64,000 nt of DNA from Roseisolibacter agri (lineage in GTDB: Bacteria > Gemmatimonadota > Gemmatimonadetes > Gemmatimonadales > Gemmatimonadaceae), in assembly GCF_030159095.1 (NCBI RefSeq), contig NZ_BRXS01000003.1:558001-622000 (forward strand), written 5' to 3'. Positions 34,026-43,109 of this stretch are shown in pieces. Each line of letters starts with the position of its first letter. Positions within the stretch are counted from its first letter, which is position 1. A program made the translations under genes and the position numbers. Under the pieces are notes generated by a model, which saw only the letters and a list, made by a program, of their open reading frames with translations, was not told where the DNA came from and made no database searches.

Positions 34026-35603
34026 ATGCTGCGTGCCGTTCGGTCTGCCGCCCTGCTCCTCGCGCTCGCCACCGTCCCTGCCGCCGCGCAGGACCACGCG
34101 CACCCGCGCGACACGACGGCCGAGCGGCTGGGGACCGTGCACTTCCCGACGTCGTGCGCACCGGCCGTCGCGCCGCGCTTCGACCGCGCCGTCGCGCTCC
34201 TGCACTCGTTCGAGTTCGGCGCATCGCTGCGCGCGTTCAACGAGGTCCTCGCCGCCGACTCGACGTGCGCGATGGCGCACTGGGGGATCGCGCTGAGCCG
34301 CTGGGGCAACCCGATGGCCGCCGGCAACCGCGCCCCCGCGCTGCTGAGCGCGGGCCGCGCGGCGAGCGATGCCGCCGCGCGCCTGGGCGTGAGCGCCACG
34401 GAGCGCGAGCGCGGCTACATCGCGGCGGTGGCGCAGCTGTACGCGGAGGCCGAGCGCCGCGACCAGGCGACGCGCGTCGCCGCGTACGAGCGCGCGATGG
34501 CCGACCTCGCGGCGCGGCAGCCCGCGGACACCGAGGCGACGATCTTCCACGCGATCGCGCTCACCGCGTCCGCGTCGCCCACCGACAAGACGTACGCGCG
34601 GCAGCTGCAGGCGGGCGCCATCCTCGAGCCGCTCTGGGCGGCGCAGCCGGATCACCCGGGGCTCGCGCACTACATCATCCACACCTACGACTACCCGCCG
34701 CTGGCCGCGAAGGCGCGCGCGGCGGCGCAGCGCTACTCGCGCATCGCGCCGTCGGCCGCGCACGCGAGGCACATGCCCTCGCACACCTTCACCCGCGTGG
34801 GCCTGTGGCGCGAGTCCGTCGAGTCCAACCTCGGCTCGATCGACGTCGCGCTGCGCAGCGCGTCCATCGGCGAGGCGCTGCACGCGTCCGACTACGTGAC
34901 GTACGCGTACCTGCAGATGCGCCGCCTGGACGACGCGCGGCGCGTGCTGGACGGACAGCCGGCGCTCGCGGCGCGCTTCGATCCACAGGCCGTCACGGGC
35001 GCCGCGCCTCCGTCCGCCGCCTACTTCGCGATGGCCGCGATTCCCGCGCGCTGGGCGCTGGAGCGGCGCGACTGGGCGCAGGCCGCGCGTCTCGTGCCCA
35101 CGACCACCGCCTACCCGTGGACGGAGGCGATGACGCACTTCGCGCGCGCCCTCGGCGCATCGCACACGCGCGACCTCGCGACCGCGCGCGCGTCGATCGA
35201 CTCGCTGGCCGCGATCCAGCCGCGGCTGGTGGCGCGCGGCGAGAGCTACTGGGCCGAGCAGGTGGCGATCCAGCGGCTGGGCGCGCAGGCGTGGCTGGAC
35301 CACGCGCAGCGGCGCGACGACGCGGCGCTGGCCGCGATGCGCGAGGCCGCCGAGCGCGAGGACGCGTCGGAGAAGTCCGCGGTGACTCCGGGCCCGCTCG
35401 CGCCCGCGCGCGAGCTGCTCGGCGACCTGCTGCTGGAGCTCGGCAAGCCCGCGGATGCGCTGGCGGCGTACCGTGCCGCGCTGCGCACCGAGCCCAATCG
35501 CTGGCACACGCTCGACGGCGCGCGGCGCGCCGCGCTCGCGAGTGGCGATCGCGCGGCCGCCGCAACGTACGCGGACCAGCTGAAGCAGCTCACCGCACGC
35601 TGA
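34026..35603 (+). CDS. Exported TPR-repeat protein
   Basis: A 525-residue protein with signal peptide MLRAVRSAALLLALATVPAA cleaved near AAAQD. The mature protein begins with LGTVHFPTSCAPAVAPRFDR, the start of a widespread exported TPR family, followed by FEFGASLRAFNEVLAADSTC. Helix pairs of TPR character recur through to the C-terminus (LLLELGKPADALAAYRAALR). HYIIHTYDYPP and HMPSHTFTRVGLW in the middle are conserved in this family and His-rich, so metal binding is possible. Its function is not known. GGAGG precedes the ATG. Confidence 0.8.
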   Translation: MLRAVRSAALLLALATVPAAAQDHAHPRDTTAERLGTVHFPTSCAPAVAPRFDRAVALLHSFEFGASLRAFNEVLAADSTCAMAHWGIALSRWGNPMAAGNRAPALLSAGRAASDAAARLGVSATERERGYIAAVAQLYAEAERRDQATRVAAYERAMADLAARQPADTEATIFHAIALTASASPTDKTYARQLQAGAILEPLWAAQPDHPGLAHYIIHTYDYPPLAAKARAAAQRYSRIAPSAAHARHMPSHTFTRVGLWRESVESNLGSIDVALRSASIGEALHASDYVTYAYLQMRRLDDARRVLDGQPALAARFDPQAVTGAAPPSAAYFAMAAIPARWALERRDWAQAARLVPTTTAYPWTEAMTHFARALGASHTRDLATARASIDSLAAIQPRLVARGESYWAEQVAIQRLGAQAWLDHAQRRDDAALAAMREAAEREDASEKSAVTPGPLAPARELLGDLLLELGKPADALAAYRAALRTEPNRWHTLDGARRAALASGDRAAAATYADQLKQLTAR

Positions 35604-35606
35604 GCG

Positions 35607-36125
35607 TCAGGGCGAGCTGCTCCGCTCCACGGGGCGGTAGAGGTAGATCGTGCCGCTCAGCACGTTCTCGGGCGAGAGGTTGAGGCGGAGGCGCGAGACC
35701 CTTCCCTTGTCGCCCGTGAGGTGGGCGTTCAGGAGGGTGAGGAAGAGGCCGGGCTCGACGCGCTCGACGATCGCGGAGTGCCGGTCCGCGAAGGTGTAGT
35801 GCCCCTTGAACGTCTCGGTGATGGTCCTCCCGCCCTTCTCATAGGTCCTGACCCACTCCCGATGGACCTTCACCTTGAAGAACTGGATGATGTCCCCCGG
35901 CTGCGCGTCCTCGAGTCGCGCGACCGGCTGCCCCCACACGTACAGGTCCTTGCCGAGGTCGTGCGGGGTGCTGGCGCCGGCGTGCTTCAGCGCCGCGAAC
36001 GGGAAGTCCCAGCAGGTCCCCCTTCCCGGAGCCTTATGCTCCACGCGTGCGCGCGCATAGTCGAGCACGCGCTGCCCCGCGGACTTCGTGGGGGACTTCG
36101 GATCGGCCGCGAGCGACGTACCCAT
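35607..36125 (-). CDS. NlpC/P60- or CHAP-like cysteine amidase domain protein
   Basis: A 172-residue protein from ATG 36125. C38 in GRGTCWDFPFAALKHAG and H116 in DRHSAIVERVE, with PGDIIQFF before the His strand, give the Cys-His arrangement of NlpC/P60/CHAP papain-like amidases. A third polar residue cannot be fixed by eye. No signal peptide is visible, so it may be cytoplasmic or released by another route. A peptidoglycan or peptide amide is the likely substrate class. It is followed by convergent genes with only a 3-nt gap at its 3' end. Confidence 0.7.
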   Translation of the reverse strand: MGTSLAADPKSPTKSAGQRVLDYARARVEHKAPGRGTCWDFPFAALKHAGASTPHDLGKDLYVWGQPVARLEDAQPGDIIQFFKVKVHREWVRTYEKGGRTITETFKGHYTFADRHSAIVERVEPGLFLTLLNAHLTGDKGRVSRLRLNLSPENVLSGTIYLYRPVERSSSP

Positions 36126-36201
36126 GCGAGTACCCTCGGGATGGCGGTGATCGACAGTATTCGATCGCCGGTCGCGGGGCGCCAGCACGGGCGCGGAAAC
36201 G

Positions 36202-36360
36202 GCGGAGGACGGAACGGCGGAGGACGGTGAAGCGGAAGACGGAAGGGCGTGAAACGAAGAGGCGGACCCTTCGCGCTTGAAGCCTCAAGCGAAGGTCCGC
36301 CTTCTCGTTTCACGCTCCATCGTCTTCCGCCCTTCCGTCCTCCGCCGTTCCGTCCTCCGC
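36202..36360. repeat. Long hairpin of a separate family (E)
   Basis: Arms of about 75 bp (36202-36278 and 36287-36360) are nearly identical inverted copies, built from GCGGAGGACGGAACGG-like purine-rich and TTCCGTCCTCCGC-like pyrimidine-rich strands, with an 8-nt GAAGCCTC loop. It begins 2 nt after the stop of the methyltransferase-like gene and lies about 80 nt upstream of the amidase start. It lacks the outer arm shared by families A-D. Confidence 0.8.
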
Positions 36361-36362
36361 TC

Positions 36363-37031
36363 TTACGGGACCATCGCGACATAGATCGTGTGCCTCGCGC
36401 CCGAGCCGGCATGCACTCTCGGCCGATCGATCTCCAGCACGAGCTTCGCGCGCCGCAGCAGCGCCTCGAACGTCCGATCATCGCCCGCGGACCACCACGC
36501 CACGCGCCCGCCGCGGCGCAGCGCGTCGGCGGCGAGGCGCACGCCGCCACGGCCGTACAGCGACGCGTTCCCCGCGCTCGTCATCGCCTCGGCGCCGTTG
36601 TCCACGTCCAGCATGATGCCGTCGTAGCTCCCGCGGCCCTCGCGCAGCAGCTCCGCGACGTCGGCGTGTCGCAGCTCGACGCGCGGGTCCGCCAGCGCGT
36701 CGGCGGCGAGCGGCCACTCGGGGTTGCGGTTCCACGCGATGACCTCGTCCAGCAGCTCGGCCACCACGACGTGCGCGTCCGCGGGCAGCAGGCGCAGCGC
36801 CTCGCGCAGCGTGAAGCCGAGCCCCAGCCCGCCGATCAGGACGCGCGCGCCCGCGACGCCGGCGAGCGGCGCGCACACCAGCTCCGCGAGGCGGTCCTCC
36901 GAGTGGTGGCGGCGCGTGGACATCAGCTCCACGCCCGACACGCGGATGCTGTACGCACCGTCGTGGCGCAGCAGCGTGAGGACGGTGCCGTCGGGCGCGA
37001 CGGCCTCGCCGAGCTTCTCCGTGGGCTTCAC
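36363..37031 (-). CDS. Spermidine-synthase-like methyltransferase-fold protein
   Basis: A 222-residue Rossmann-fold protein starting at GTG 37031. VELMSTRRHHSEDRLAEL, ARVLIGGLGLGFTLREAL (nucleotide-binding glycine loop), AHVVVAELLDEVIAWNRNPE and YDGIMLDVDNGAEAM match the spermidine synthase family. It lacks the usual full-length N-terminal beta domain, so it may bind S-adenosylmethionine or a relative for a different reaction. It is 7 nt downstream of the dienelactone hydrolase gene on the same strand, and a long hairpin closes the transcript. Confidence 0.78.
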   Translation of the reverse strand: MKPTEKLGEAVAPDGTVLTLLRHDGAYSIRVSGVELMSTRRHHSEDRLAELVCAPLAGVAGARVLIGGLGLGFTLREALRLLPADAHVVVAELLDEVIAWNRNPEWPLAADALADPRVELRHADVAELLREGRGSYDGIMLDVDNGAEAMTSAGNASLYGRGGVRLAADALRRGGRVAWWSAGDDRTFEALLRRAKLVLEIDRPRVHAGSGARHTIYVAMVP

Positions 37032-37038
37032 GTGCCCC

Positions 37039-37776
37039 TCATGCGCGCGGCGCGTCCAGCGACTCCGCGAACAGCTGTCGCATCGCCGCCCAGCTGCGCG
37101 CGTCGGCCGCCGCGTCGTAGCGCGTGCGCTCGGGGTGGCCGGTGCGCAGCTCGACGTCGCGCTCCGTGAAGCTGTGCACCACGCCGCCGTAGGTGTGCAG
37201 CTGCCAGTCCGCGCGCGCGGCCGTCATCTCCTGCTCGAACGCGGCGCGCTGCGCGGGCGGGATGCTCGGGTCGTCGGCGCCGATGCACGCCAGCACGCGC
37301 GCGCGCACGACGCCCGTCTCCGCCGGACGCTGCGTCGCCAGCCCGCTGTGGAAGCCCACCACCGCGAGCAGCGCCGCGCCGTCGCGCGCCAGCTCGAGGG
37401 CCATCGTGCCGCCGAAGCAGAAGCCGATCGCGGCCGTGCGCGCGGCGTCCACCTCGGGGCGCGCGACGAGCGCCGCGAGCGCGCCGCCCGCGCGCGCCCG
37501 GATGCGCGCGGGCGTCTCGCGCAGCGCGCGCACCGCGGCGATCGCGGCGTCGAAGTCGGTCATCTGCGTCCCGCCGCCGTGCAGGTCGCACGCGAGCGCC
37601 ACGTAGCCGAGCGAGGCCAGGCGCGCGGCGCGCTCACGGGCGTGGGCATTGAGGCCGCTGGCGTCGGGGAAGACCAGCACGCCGGGCCGCGCGCCGTCGA
37701 TGCGCGCGGGGAGGAACAGCTCGCCCGCCATCGCCAGGCCGTCGGCGTCGTAGCGGACCGTCTCGGGAGTCGTCAT
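37039..37776 (-). CDS. Dienelactone hydrolase-family protein
   Basis: A 245-residue alpha/beta hydrolase. The catalytic Cys is C120 in IGFCFGGTMAL, D168 or D169 lies in GADDPSIPPAQR, and H201 in GGVVHSFTERD completes the triad. Use of Cys instead of Ser is typical of true dienelactone hydrolases. There is no signal peptide, so it is cytoplasmic. In the window it is not next to chlorocatechol genes, so the natural substrate is probably another ester or lactone. It lies 21 nt downstream of the beta-propeller gene and leads into the methyltransferase-like gene. Confidence 0.9.
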   Translation of the reverse strand: MTTPETVRYDADGLAMAGELFLPARIDGARPGVLVFPDASGLNAHARERAARLASLGYVALACDLHGGGTQMTDFDAAIAAVRALRETPARIRARAGGALAALVARPEVDAARTAAIGFCFGGTMALELARDGAALLAVVGFHSGLATQRPAETGVVRARVLACIGADDPSIPPAQRAAFEQEMTAARADWQLHTYGGVVHSFTERDVELRTGHPERTRYDAAADARSWAAMRQLFAESLDAPRA

Positions 37777-37797
37777 GTCGTCACCGGCCCTGCGAAG

Positions 37798-38847
37798 TCA
37801 TTCCTTGCGCACCGCGTTCACCGGCACCGGCGAGTACGCGACGCCGTCCGACCACGTGCCCGTCGGCGCCCATGCGACGATCGCGCCACGCGCGAGGTCG
37901 ATCGTGACGACGCGGTTGCGGCCCTGCAGCGTCACGAACGCCCACCGCGAGTCGCGCGAGATCGCCACGCCCTCCGGCGACGGCGACCCCGGCACCTCGG
38001 CCGTCGGCAGGAGGCTGTCGGCCGGCACCGCGATCGCGAACCGCTGCCGGCGGTCCGCCGCGCCGAACGCGCGCACCTCGCCCTTCACCGGGTCGCTGAC
38101 GACCGCAGTGCGCGCGTCCGGCGAGACGGCGATGCGGTACGGCATCCCGAAGCCGCGCAGCGTGTCGAGGGTCGCGCCGGTGCGCGCGTCGAGCACCAGC
38201 ACGGTGCTGTCCCGGTTGCTGCCGACCCACAGCTGCGCGCCGTCGGGCGTGACGGCAATTCCCTCGGGCGCGCGGCCGACCTTCAGCAGCCGCACCGAGT
38301 CGCGCCCGCTCACGTCGAGGGCCGAGACGGTGGCGTCGGGGATGTTGGCGGTGAAGACGCGGTCGCCGCGCGCGGTGAGCGCCAGCATGTGCGAGCCGCG
38401 GCCATTCGTCGCCAGCGTGTCGGCGACGCGCCCGTCGCGCACGTCCACCAGCAGCACCGCGCGGCCGACCTCCGACGTCACCGCGACGAGCGTGTCGCCC
38501 GGCAGGAACGCCATCCCGTGCGGCCGCTCGAAGCCCGCGAGCGTGAGCGTGCGCGCTACCGCGGCGCGCGCGACGTCGATGACGGTGATCGTGCTCCCCG
38601 GCTTGCCGCGCACGCCGTAGTTGCTCACCAGCGCGGTGCGCCCGTCGTGCGACACCGCGACCTCGTGCGGCCCCTCGCCCGTCGGCAGCGTCGCGTGCAC
38701 GCGCCCCGTCGCCGCGTCGATGATGGTGGCGGTGTGGTCGTTCATGTTGCTGACGACCAGCGTGCCGGCAGGAGCGCCGGGCCGCTGCGCGAGCAGTGGC
38801 GTGGCGGCAAGCAGTGACGCGGCGAGGAGGACGCGAAGGCGGGGCAT
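37798..38847 (-). CDS. Exported YncE-like seven-bladed beta-propeller
   Basis: A 349-residue protein from ATG 38847 with signal peptide MPRLRVLLAASLLAATPLLA. The mature part is a YVTN/YncE-type beta-propeller: repeated GTLVVSNMNDHTATIIDAAT, PHEVAVSHDGRTALVSNYG, PHGMAFLPGDTLVAVTSEVG, PEGIAVTPDGAQLWVGSNRD and RIAVSPDARTAVVSDP units. It is probably a periplasmic or surface binding protein. It appears to be the first gene of a three-gene minus-strand run with the hydrolase and methyltransferase-like genes. Confidence 0.87.
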   Translation of the reverse strand: MPRLRVLLAASLLAATPLLAQRPGAPAGTLVVSNMNDHTATIIDAATGRVHATLPTGEGPHEVAVSHDGRTALVSNYGVRGKPGSTITVIDVARAAVARTLTLAGFERPHGMAFLPGDTLVAVTSEVGRAVLLVDVRDGRVADTLATNGRGSHMLALTARGDRVFTANIPDATVSALDVSGRDSVRLLKVGRAPEGIAVTPDGAQLWVGSNRDSTVLVLDARTGATLDTLRGFGMPYRIAVSPDARTAVVSDPVKGEVRAFGAADRRQRFAIAVPADSLLPTAEVPGSPSPEGVAISRDSRWAFVTLQGRNRVVTIDLARGAIVAWAPTGTWSDGVAYSPVPVNAVRKE

Positions 38848-39121
38848 GCGGGCGCGATGGAGGGTGAGGGTCGCGTCCAAGGTAAGCCAGGCGCCAGGGC
38901 GCGGGCGCGACGCGCCGCGGCGTAGCCGTCAGAAGGTTGTCGAAGGGCCCGACCGTTGACAGCCGGCGGCGCGGCGTGCGAGCGTGGGGGCAGTGCGCAC
39001 CGGGGCGCCACCTGTCCGCGGCAAGGGAGCCCGCTCCCACCCGATCGGTTCGTCGTCCGTCGATCGAACCTTCTTCCAGCCTGTCGCTCAGCGGACCTCA
39101 GGCGCCATGGGAGGAGGTCGC

Positions 39122-41068
39122 ATGTCCCGGCCGTCCCGGCACGTCACGTCCGCCACCACCCTCGAGTCGCTGCGGCGCGAGGCGAAGCGGTGGCTCCACG
39201 CGCTCCGCGCACACGACGCGGAGGCGCACGCGCGGCTCGCGCGCGCCCTGCCCGACGCACCCGCCACGGAAGCGCCGACGCTGCGCGGCGTGCAGCACGC
39301 CCTGGCGCGCGAGCACGGCCTGTCCGGCTGGAGCGCGCTCCGCGCCCGCGTCGCCGCACTCGGCGCCACGCGCCGCCACGAGGAGGTCGCCGCGGCGCTC
39401 AAGACCGCGTACGACACCGGCGACGCCGCCACGCTGCGCGTGGTGTGGAACTACTTCGGCCACATGCGCGCGCTCGACGGGATGCGCCGCTACGTGCGCC
39501 TCGACCTGGGCCGTAGCGAGACGCCGGCGCCCGGCGAGGTGGACACGATCACGCTCGACGAGGCACGGCGCCTGGTCGCGCACGCGCAGGGCTTCGCGAC
39601 GTGGCAGGCGCTCGTCGACGACGCGCTCACGCTGCCCACCGACGGCCGCCCGATCGCGACGCGCGCGGTCGCGGTGCACGCGGTGGACGACGCGGGCGAG
39701 GGACGCGATCCCGTCTTCACGCGCGACTGGGACGCGGCGTTCGCGCTGCTCCGCGAGCGGCGGCTGCCGGCGCTGCGCGCGCACGGGCAGATGACCGACG
39801 CACTGCTCGCGCGGCTCGCGCGAGTGCCCGACATCGTCCACGTGACGACGCTGGACCTGAGCGGCTCGCGCGCGGTGACGGACGACGGGCTGCGGCAGCT
39901 CGCGCGGCTGCCGCAGCTGCGGCACCTGAACCTGTCGGGGTGCGCGATCAGCGACGCGGGGCTGGCGGTGCTGCGCGACCTGCCGATGCTCGCGTCGCTC
40001 GACCTCGCGTGGACGCCCGTCACCGACGCGGGCGCCGCGCACCTCGCGTCCTGCCCGCGCCTGCGCGACGTGAACCTCATGGGCACGCCGTCGGGAGACG
40101 GTGCGCTCGCGGCGCTGGCGGGCAACGACGCGCTGCGCACGCTGCGCTCGGGCAGCCGCGTGACGGACGCGGGGCTGCCGGCGCTCCACGACATCCCGGC
40201 GTTCCGCACGTGGCTGGGTGGCGCGGAGCGGCTGGAGCTCACCGGCCCGGGCACGCGCCCCAACGCGCTGACGCTGCGCGGGACGTTCACGGACGCGGGG
40301 CTCGCACGGCTCGTGGGGCTCGACGGGCTGTACGCGCTCGACCTCGACGACGAGCGCCTGGCGATCACCGGCGCCGGCCTCGCGCCGCTCGCCGCGCTGC
40401 CGCATCTCGCCTGGCTCGGCGTCGACGCGAAGGACGCGGACATGGCGCACGTGGCGGCGCTGCCGCACCTGCGCTTCCTCGTCTGCCAGGACACGACCGC
40501 CGGCGACGACGGCTTCGTCGCGCTGTCGGCGTCGCGCACGCTGGAGTACCTGTGGGGGCGGCGGTGTCACAACCTGCGCGGGCGCGGCTTCCGCGCGCTG
40601 GCGGCGATCCCCACGCTGCGCTCGCTCTCGGTGAGCTGCCTGAACGTGGACGACGACGCGCTCGCGGCGCTGCCGGACTTCCCCGCCCTGCGCGAGCTGA
40701 TGCCGATGGACGTCCCCGACGACGGCTACCGGCACGTCGCGCGCTGCACGGCGCTGGAGTCGCTGGTGCTGATGTACTGCCGCGAGACGACCGACGCGGC
40801 GACCGCGCACGTCGCGACGCTGCCCGCGCTGCGGCGCTACTTCGCGAGCTACACGCGCATCACCGACCGGACGCCCGCGCTGCTGTCGGGCATCGGCACG
40901 CTGGAGTCGGTGACGTTCGACAGCTGCGCGGGGCTCACGGACGCGGGGATCGCCGCGCTCGCGCGACTGCCGCGGCTGCGTGAGATGCGCGTGTCGGGGA
41001 TGGCGGGCGTGACGCCCGCGGTGGGGGCGGCGTTCGGACGGGAGGTGCGGGTGTCGCACGACCCGTGA
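39122..41068 (+). CDS. Leucine-rich-repeat protein with ankyrin-protein-like N-terminus
   Basis: A 648-residue cytoplasmic-type protein. The N-terminal TLESLRREAKRWLHALRAHD region resembles the lead segment of many bacterial ankyrin proteins. From about residue 240 there are RNI-like leucine-rich repeats (VTTLDLSGSRAVTDDGLRQL, LRHLNLSGCAISDAGLAVLR, LASLDLAWTPVTDAGAAHLA) continuing almost to the end. It should be a protein-binding scaffold. ATG 39122 is preceded by GGAGGAGG 4-11 nt upstream, a very strong ribosome site that decides the start. A family D element begins 10 nt after the stop. Confidence 0.85.
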   Translation: MSRPSRHVTSATTLESLRREAKRWLHALRAHDAEAHARLARALPDAPATEAPTLRGVQHALAREHGLSGWSALRARVAALGATRRHEEVAAALKTAYDTGDAATLRVVWNYFGHMRALDGMRRYVRLDLGRSETPAPGEVDTITLDEARRLVAHAQGFATWQALVDDALTLPTDGRPIATRAVAVHAVDDAGEGRDPVFTRDWDAAFALLRERRLPALRAHGQMTDALLARLARVPDIVHVTTLDLSGSRAVTDDGLRQLARLPQLRHLNLSGCAISDAGLAVLRDLPMLASLDLAWTPVTDAGAAHLASCPRLRDVNLMGTPSGDGALAALAGNDALRTLRSGSRVTDAGLPALHDIPAFRTWLGGAERLELTGPGTRPNALTLRGTFTDAGLARLVGLDGLYALDLDDERLAITGAGLAPLAALPHLAWLGVDAKDADMAHVAALPHLRFLVCQDTTAGDDGFVALSASRTLEYLWGRRCHNLRGRGFRALAAIPTLRSLSVSCLNVDDDALAALPDFPALRELMPMDVPDDGYRHVARCTALESLVLMYCRETTDAATAHVATLPALRRYFASYTRITDRTPALLSGIGTLESVTFDSCAGLTDAGIAALARLPRLREMRVSGMAGVTPAVGAAFGREVRVSHDP

Positions 41069-41078
41069 CGTGCTCCGT

Positions 41079-41252
41079 CGCGCCGGACCCGGAGGAGCGA
41101 ACTGCATTAGACAGGATTAGACGGATTTAACGGACAAGAGCCGGATTACGCTCCTCGCGGCGCACGGCGCCTCGCCGCCACATGGAGAGAAATCCGATCT
41201 TGTCCGTCCAATCCGTTGTAATCCTGTCTAATGCCGTTCAGGTCCGGCGCGA
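41079..41252. repeat. Intergenic hairpin repeat, family D
   Basis: Outer arms CGCCGGACCC and GGTCCGGCG. The left arm has GGATTAGACGGATTTAACGG-type phased words, and the inner stem includes CAAGAGCCGGATTACGCTCC opposite a diverged right arm. It begins 10 nt after the LRR gene stop and ends 9 nt before the GH1-like gene stop, between convergent genes. Confidence 0.8.
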
Positions 41253-41261
41253 GGACGCAGC

Positions 41262-42509
41262 TCAGCTCCAGTCCTGGTCCGCCGCGGGCTGCAGGCGGCG
41301 CGCGGCGTCGATCACGTCCTGCAGCTCCACCGGATCGCTGAACGGATCCTCGTCCAGCACCGTCACGCGATTGAGCTCACGCTGCCACCGGCGCAGCTCG
41401 GCCACGTACGCGGCGCTCGGCACGCGGCGCAGCTGCCCGCCCTCGTCCACGACGTCGAGGATGCCGTTGTGCAGCCAGGCGCCGGTGTGCCAGTCGGGCA
41501 TGTCGACCGCGGGATAGAGGCACACGCCGTGGAGGTCGATGCCGCGGTTCACGGCCGCCAGCGACTCCTCCATCACGTCCTTCAGCCACGCCGCGCGCCC
41601 GTCGCCCATGCCGCTCGTCTCGCCGATGATCATCGGCCGACGGTACCGCTGCCACGCGTCGCCCAGCATGTCGCAGAGCGGGCGGATGCGCGGATCGCGC
41701 GGCGCCATCGCGTGGTGCGGGCCGCTCGCGCGGTACTCCATCTGCCCGAACGCGTAGCAGTTCGCGCCGACGATGTCGAGGATCTCCGGCGCGCCGCCGA
41801 GCTCCGGGTGCAGGCGCCCCGCGAGCACGTCCCAGGCGAAGAACGCGTCGTCCGTCGCCTCGTGCCGCGCCTCGTCGGCGAGGTCGGGGCGGTCGGGCGG
41901 CGGCACCACCTGGATCAGCGGCTCGGTGTGGACCATGCGCGCGTCCGGATCGACCTCGCGGATCGCGCGCACGCCGGCGATCGCCGCCTCGCACAGCACC
42001 TTCCGCAGGCGGTGCCGCGTCGCGCGGTCGCGCCCGAACGGCGCCACCCACCCCCACTCGCCGCCGCAGAAGCCCCAGAAGGTGATCTCGTTGATGGGCG
42101 TGAAGCAGTGCGGCCCGCGCACGCGCGGCACCACGTACTCGGCCGCCGCGCGGCAGTAGCGCGCGAAGCGGTCCACGAAGTCGGGCCCGAACGGATCGAG
42201 GTCGTCGGGATGGCCGTAGTGGCACAGGTCCCAGATGGGGAGGATCTGCGCCGCGTTCATCGCGTCGACCAGCGGGTCGACGAAGGGCGCGAGGTCGTAC
42301 GTCCCGCCGCGATCGACCATCGGCCACGGGATCCCCTCGCGCGCGACGGCGATGCCGAGGTCGCGCAGGGCCGCGTAGTCCTCGCGCGCGCGCTGGCGGT
42401 GCTGCGTCTCCGCGGCCAGGTCGCGGCGGCCCCGGTCCTTCCACACGAAGGTGGAGCACTCGAAGCCGGTGAGGAAGAACGTCGGGAAGATGCCGGGGCG
42501 CCGGGTCAT
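41262..42509 (-). CDS. Glycoside hydrolase family 1-like protein
   Basis: A 415-residue TIM-barrel glycosidase-like protein. E141 in CFTPINEITFWGF aligns with the GH1 acid/base (TxNE), and E297 in PMIIGETSGMGDGR with the nucleophile at the end of strand 7. WDLCHYGHPDDLDPFG corresponds to the GH1 strand-3 segment. There is no signal peptide, so a cytoplasmic beta-glucosidase-type role is likely; the substrate is not evident. It is shorter than many GH1 enzymes. The gene stands alone before a small membrane protein gene. Confidence 0.8.
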   Translation of the reverse strand: MTRRPGIFPTFFLTGFECSTFVWKDRGRRDLAAETQHRQRAREDYAALRDLGIAVAREGIPWPMVDRGGTYDLAPFVDPLVDAMNAAQILPIWDLCHYGHPDDLDPFGPDFVDRFARYCRAAAEYVVPRVRGPHCFTPINEITFWGFCGGEWGWVAPFGRDRATRHRLRKVLCEAAIAGVRAIREVDPDARMVHTEPLIQVVPPPDRPDLADEARHEATDDAFFAWDVLAGRLHPELGGAPEILDIVGANCYAFGQMEYRASGPHHAMAPRDPRIRPLCDMLGDAWQRYRRPMIIGETSGMGDGRAAWLKDVMEESLAAVNRGIDLHGVCLYPAVDMPDWHTGAWLHNGILDVVDEGGQLRRVPSAAYVAELRRWQRELNRVTVLDEDPFSDPVELQDVIDAARRLQPAADQDWS

Positions 42510-42566
42510 GCGGGCGCGACGTCCGCGAATCGCGCGCCGCCGCGCCCGGCCCGCCGCCTCAGCTCA

Positions 42567-42701
42567 TCAGGGCGCGCCCCCCGCGCCGACGCCCAGCACG
42601 ACCATCAGGGTGCCGACGAGGAGCAGCACCGTCGCGCCGACGACGATGGCGACGGCGGCGTGCGCGAGCGGGCGGGGTGCGAGCAGGCGGGACGCGAGCA
42701 T
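42567..42701 (-). CDS. Very small single-pass membrane protein (44 aa)
   Basis: From ATG 42701, preceded by GGAGGAAG 4-11 nt upstream, 44 residues are encoded: a short basic lead (MLASRLLAPR) and one long hydrophobic helix (AAVAIVVGATVLLLVGTLMV). It is too short for most automated calls, but the strong ribosome site and clean helix support it. It could be a small membrane protein or a stabilising subunit. The GH1-like gene starts 57 nt past its stop on the same strand. Confidence 0.5.
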   Translation of the reverse strand: MLASRLLAPRPLAHAAVAIVVGATVLLLVGTLMVVLGVGAGGAP

Positions 42702-42822
42702 CCGACTTCCTCCGCGATGTGGGGACAGGACATGGGACCGACCCGCCGCGAAGATCGCATCGCGCACGCCCTGCCGGCTTGCGTGGCGATGAAGGGTGGA
42801 TGAGGAATCGATGAAGGCTCGG

Positions 42823-42997
42823 GTGCGCCGGATCCTGAACGGCAAGAACATTGGACAGGATTGGACGGATTCGACGGACAGGAGCCGGATCACGCTCCGC
42901 GTGGTGCATGGGCCGTCGCCGCCACTCGGGAGGTAATCCCGCACTTGTCCGTTCAATCCGTCGTAATCCTGTCGAATGCAGTCCGGGTCCGGCGCAC
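42823..42997. repeat. Intergenic hairpin repeat, family D
   Basis: Left outer arm GCGCCGGATCCTGAACGGC and right outer arm CCGGGTCCGGCGC. GGATTGGACGGATTCGACGG phased words lie in the left arm. The apical block is GGTGCATGGGCCGTCGCCGCC, inverse to family B. It lies in the 408-bp gap between divergent genes, of which it occupies almost half. I see nothing else in that gap. Confidence 0.8.
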
Positions 42998-43109
42998 CGG
43001 ACTCGTGCCCGGGGCGTGGCGCCCGCCTGGTACCGCGGACAACGTTGCCGGGCGCGCGTGCGTTGCCCTCCGACGTCCGCCCGCTCGGCCCGCCTTCCCC
43101 AGCCCGCCC

